A stretch of DNA of 64,000 nt, from contig JAPOKO010000003.1 of the NCBI GenBank assembly GCA_029977615.1, positions 56,001 to 120,000 of the forward strand, read 5' to 3'. The position numbers and the translations under genes were made by a program. Source of the stretch: a bacterium. Lineage in GTDB: Bacteria > Actinomycetota > Acidimicrobiia > Acidimicrobiales > Ilumatobacteraceae. The notes beneath the pieces are model-generated. The model was given only the letters and a program-made list of their open reading frames with translations, was not told the origin of the DNA and made no database searches. How positions within the stretch are numbered: the stretch's first letter is position 1; each line of letters starts with the position of its first letter. Positions 62,893-64,000 of this stretch are shown one piece after another.

Positions 62893-63020
62893 AACCCATA
62901 CCCAGTAAAGGTCTTAGGCTCAAATACCCCAAAACCCATGCTGGCCATGGGCGATGTCGGGCCACGTGCCTGAGGTCTCCGCAAAGCCAAAAGAAATAAG
63001 GGTTTTTCTTGTGAGGCAGG
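62893..63020 (+). other. Gap between tyrS and the rRNA promoter
   Basis: No gene is visible. CCCATG (62935-62940) pairs with CATGGG (62946-62951) as a small hairpin without a T run, and AAGAAA...TTTCTT near 62991-63010 forms a second weak AT-rich stem. Either could end tyrS transcription weakly; no strong terminator is seen. Confidence 0.4.
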
Positions 63021-63050
63021 TTGACGCAGGCCATTTCACCCCGCTAGATT
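63021..63050 (+). promoter_or_regulatory. rRNA operon promoter: TTGACG, 18-bp spacer, TAGATT
   Basis: TTGACG at 63021-63026 and TAGATT at 63045-63050 form a good housekeeping promoter. Transcription would start near 63057, giving a leader of about 410 bases before 16S. Confidence 0.65.
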
Positions 63051-63056
63051 TGCACT

Positions 63057-63466
63057 CCGCCTCATGGGCAGGTTTGTTGTTCTGCAACGAATCGGCTCAT
63101 GTGCGGCAACCAGGTGTTATTACCGGGTAATCGTGCAGTGTAAAAACTGCTCATTAACTCGAGTAACACAAGGTGATTGCTCCTTGAAAACGAAAGAGAA
63201 GACTGAACGCCAGTGCGGGCAGTAGGACACGATCCGCAAGGATCGCAGTTTTGCTGTCTGTCAATTCCGGTCGGATGAAAATCCGGCCAAACAAAACATC
63301 GTTGAGAAATCAACAAAATCAATTATCGATCAGTAGAGCTACTGATCGGTCAGGAAACGTTGGTGCGGATAAGCCGAAAGGCTGACAATACCAACGCGGA
63401 CTTTCCAGAATTCAACCTGCTCAGTTGCGGTTCGTGTTTCACGAATTTGACTGAAACAGGAAGTTC
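63057..63466 (+). other. Structured pre-16S rRNA leader
   Basis: No coding sequence fits. After the boxB/boxA-like elements come hairpins capped by GNRA loops: 63230-63245 (loop GCAA), 63269-63288 (GAAA), 63301-63314 (GAAA) and 63372-63383 (GAAA), the last nested in a 7-bp stem 63358-63364/63390-63396. A 10-bp palindrome lies at 63327-63348 and a 7-bp stem at 63435-63441/63452-63458. Part of this leader should pair with sequence downstream of 16S for processing, which cannot be tested in this window. Confidence 0.6.
63135..63191 (+). promoter_or_regulatory. boxB-like hairpin and boxA antitermination element
   Basis: GCAGT/ACTGC (63135-63139/63146-63150) forms a small hairpin, followed at 63178-63191 by TGCTCCTTGAAAAC, close to the boxA consensus TGCTCTTTGA. 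NusB, encoded at 31723, with S10 would bind here to prevent premature termination of rRNA transcription. Confidence 0.6.

Positions 63467-64000
<534 letters not shown>

Noticed and set aside
62711..63322. Minus-strand open frames across the tyrS end and rRNA leader
   Set aside because: Composition looks non-coding, and the region is explained by the rRNA promoter and structured leader.

Overview
The window looks like a chromosomal segment of an actinobacterium, most probably of the class Acidimicrobiia (freshwater/marine lineages near Ilumatobacteraceae fit best). The evidence is the gene order pimA-pdxS-pdxT-yebC-ruvCAB, the block mihF-gmk-rpoZ-coaBC-metK-degenerate priA, an ArgR-type arginine operon, and a 16S rRNA 5' third with an Acidimicrobiia-like 530-loop region. 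Base composition is close to half GC. Almost every gene lies on the + strand, co-oriented with the rRNA operon at the right end. The genome is compact: most neighbours overlap by ATGA, GTGA or 8-28 bases. I see no mobile elements, CRISPR arrays, tRNAs or prophage. This is conserved core chromosome.

Layout. 1-4.7 kb: a truncated luciferase-like flavin oxidoreductase (minus strand), a PimA-like mannosyltransferase, LemA, an HtpX-type protease and a DUF3048 lipoprotein. 4.7-7.5 kb: PLP synthase PdxST, YebC and a Bcp peroxiredoxin. 7.5-14.8 kb: RuvC-RuvA-RuvB, queuosine enzymes QueA and Tgt, and the translocon accessory proteins YajC-SecD-SecF. 14.8-24.8 kb: Rel, HisRS, AspRS, RarA, a small membrane protein, AlaRS and RuvX. 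24.8-32.1 kb: MltG, the shikimate genes aroE-C-K-B-Q, a prolidase-type peptidase, EF-P and NusB. 32.1-42 kb: a DUF2079 membrane protein, then pyrR-pyrB-pyrC-carA-carB-pyrD. 41.8-49.4 kb: mihF, gmk, rpoZ, coaBC, metK, priA, an RsmC-like methyltransferase (minus), def and fmt. 49.4-55.7 kb: a cold-shock-domain protein, a DUF1844 protein (minus), infC-rpmI-rplT-trmH and pheST. 55.7-61.6 kb: argC-B-D-F-R-H. 61.6-64 kb: tyrS, then an rRNA promoter, a long structured leader and the start of 16S rRNA.

No obviously novel protein system is present. What stands out is how expression is wired. (i) About sixteen genes have a TANNNT -10 hexamer ending 6-9 bases before the start codon, so many mRNAs are probably leaderless. 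(ii) Two divergent gene pairs share a self-symmetric TANNNTA -10 element. (iii) Three genes appear to lack any ATG/GTG/TTG at their true 5' end: infC (ATA, overlapping the stop of a seven-codon mini-cistron whose SD is paired in a hairpin), the rplT-coupled rRNA methyltransferase (CTG with a strong SD) and the DUF2079 gene (ATA with an SD). (iv) A PyrR-type hairpin precedes pyrR, tandem ARG-box-like palindromes overlay the argC promoter, and a chain of GNRA-capped hairpins fills the pre-16S leader.

The arg cluster lacks argJ and argG, and the pyr cluster lacks pyrF and pyrK. Those steps must be encoded elsewhere or done differently.
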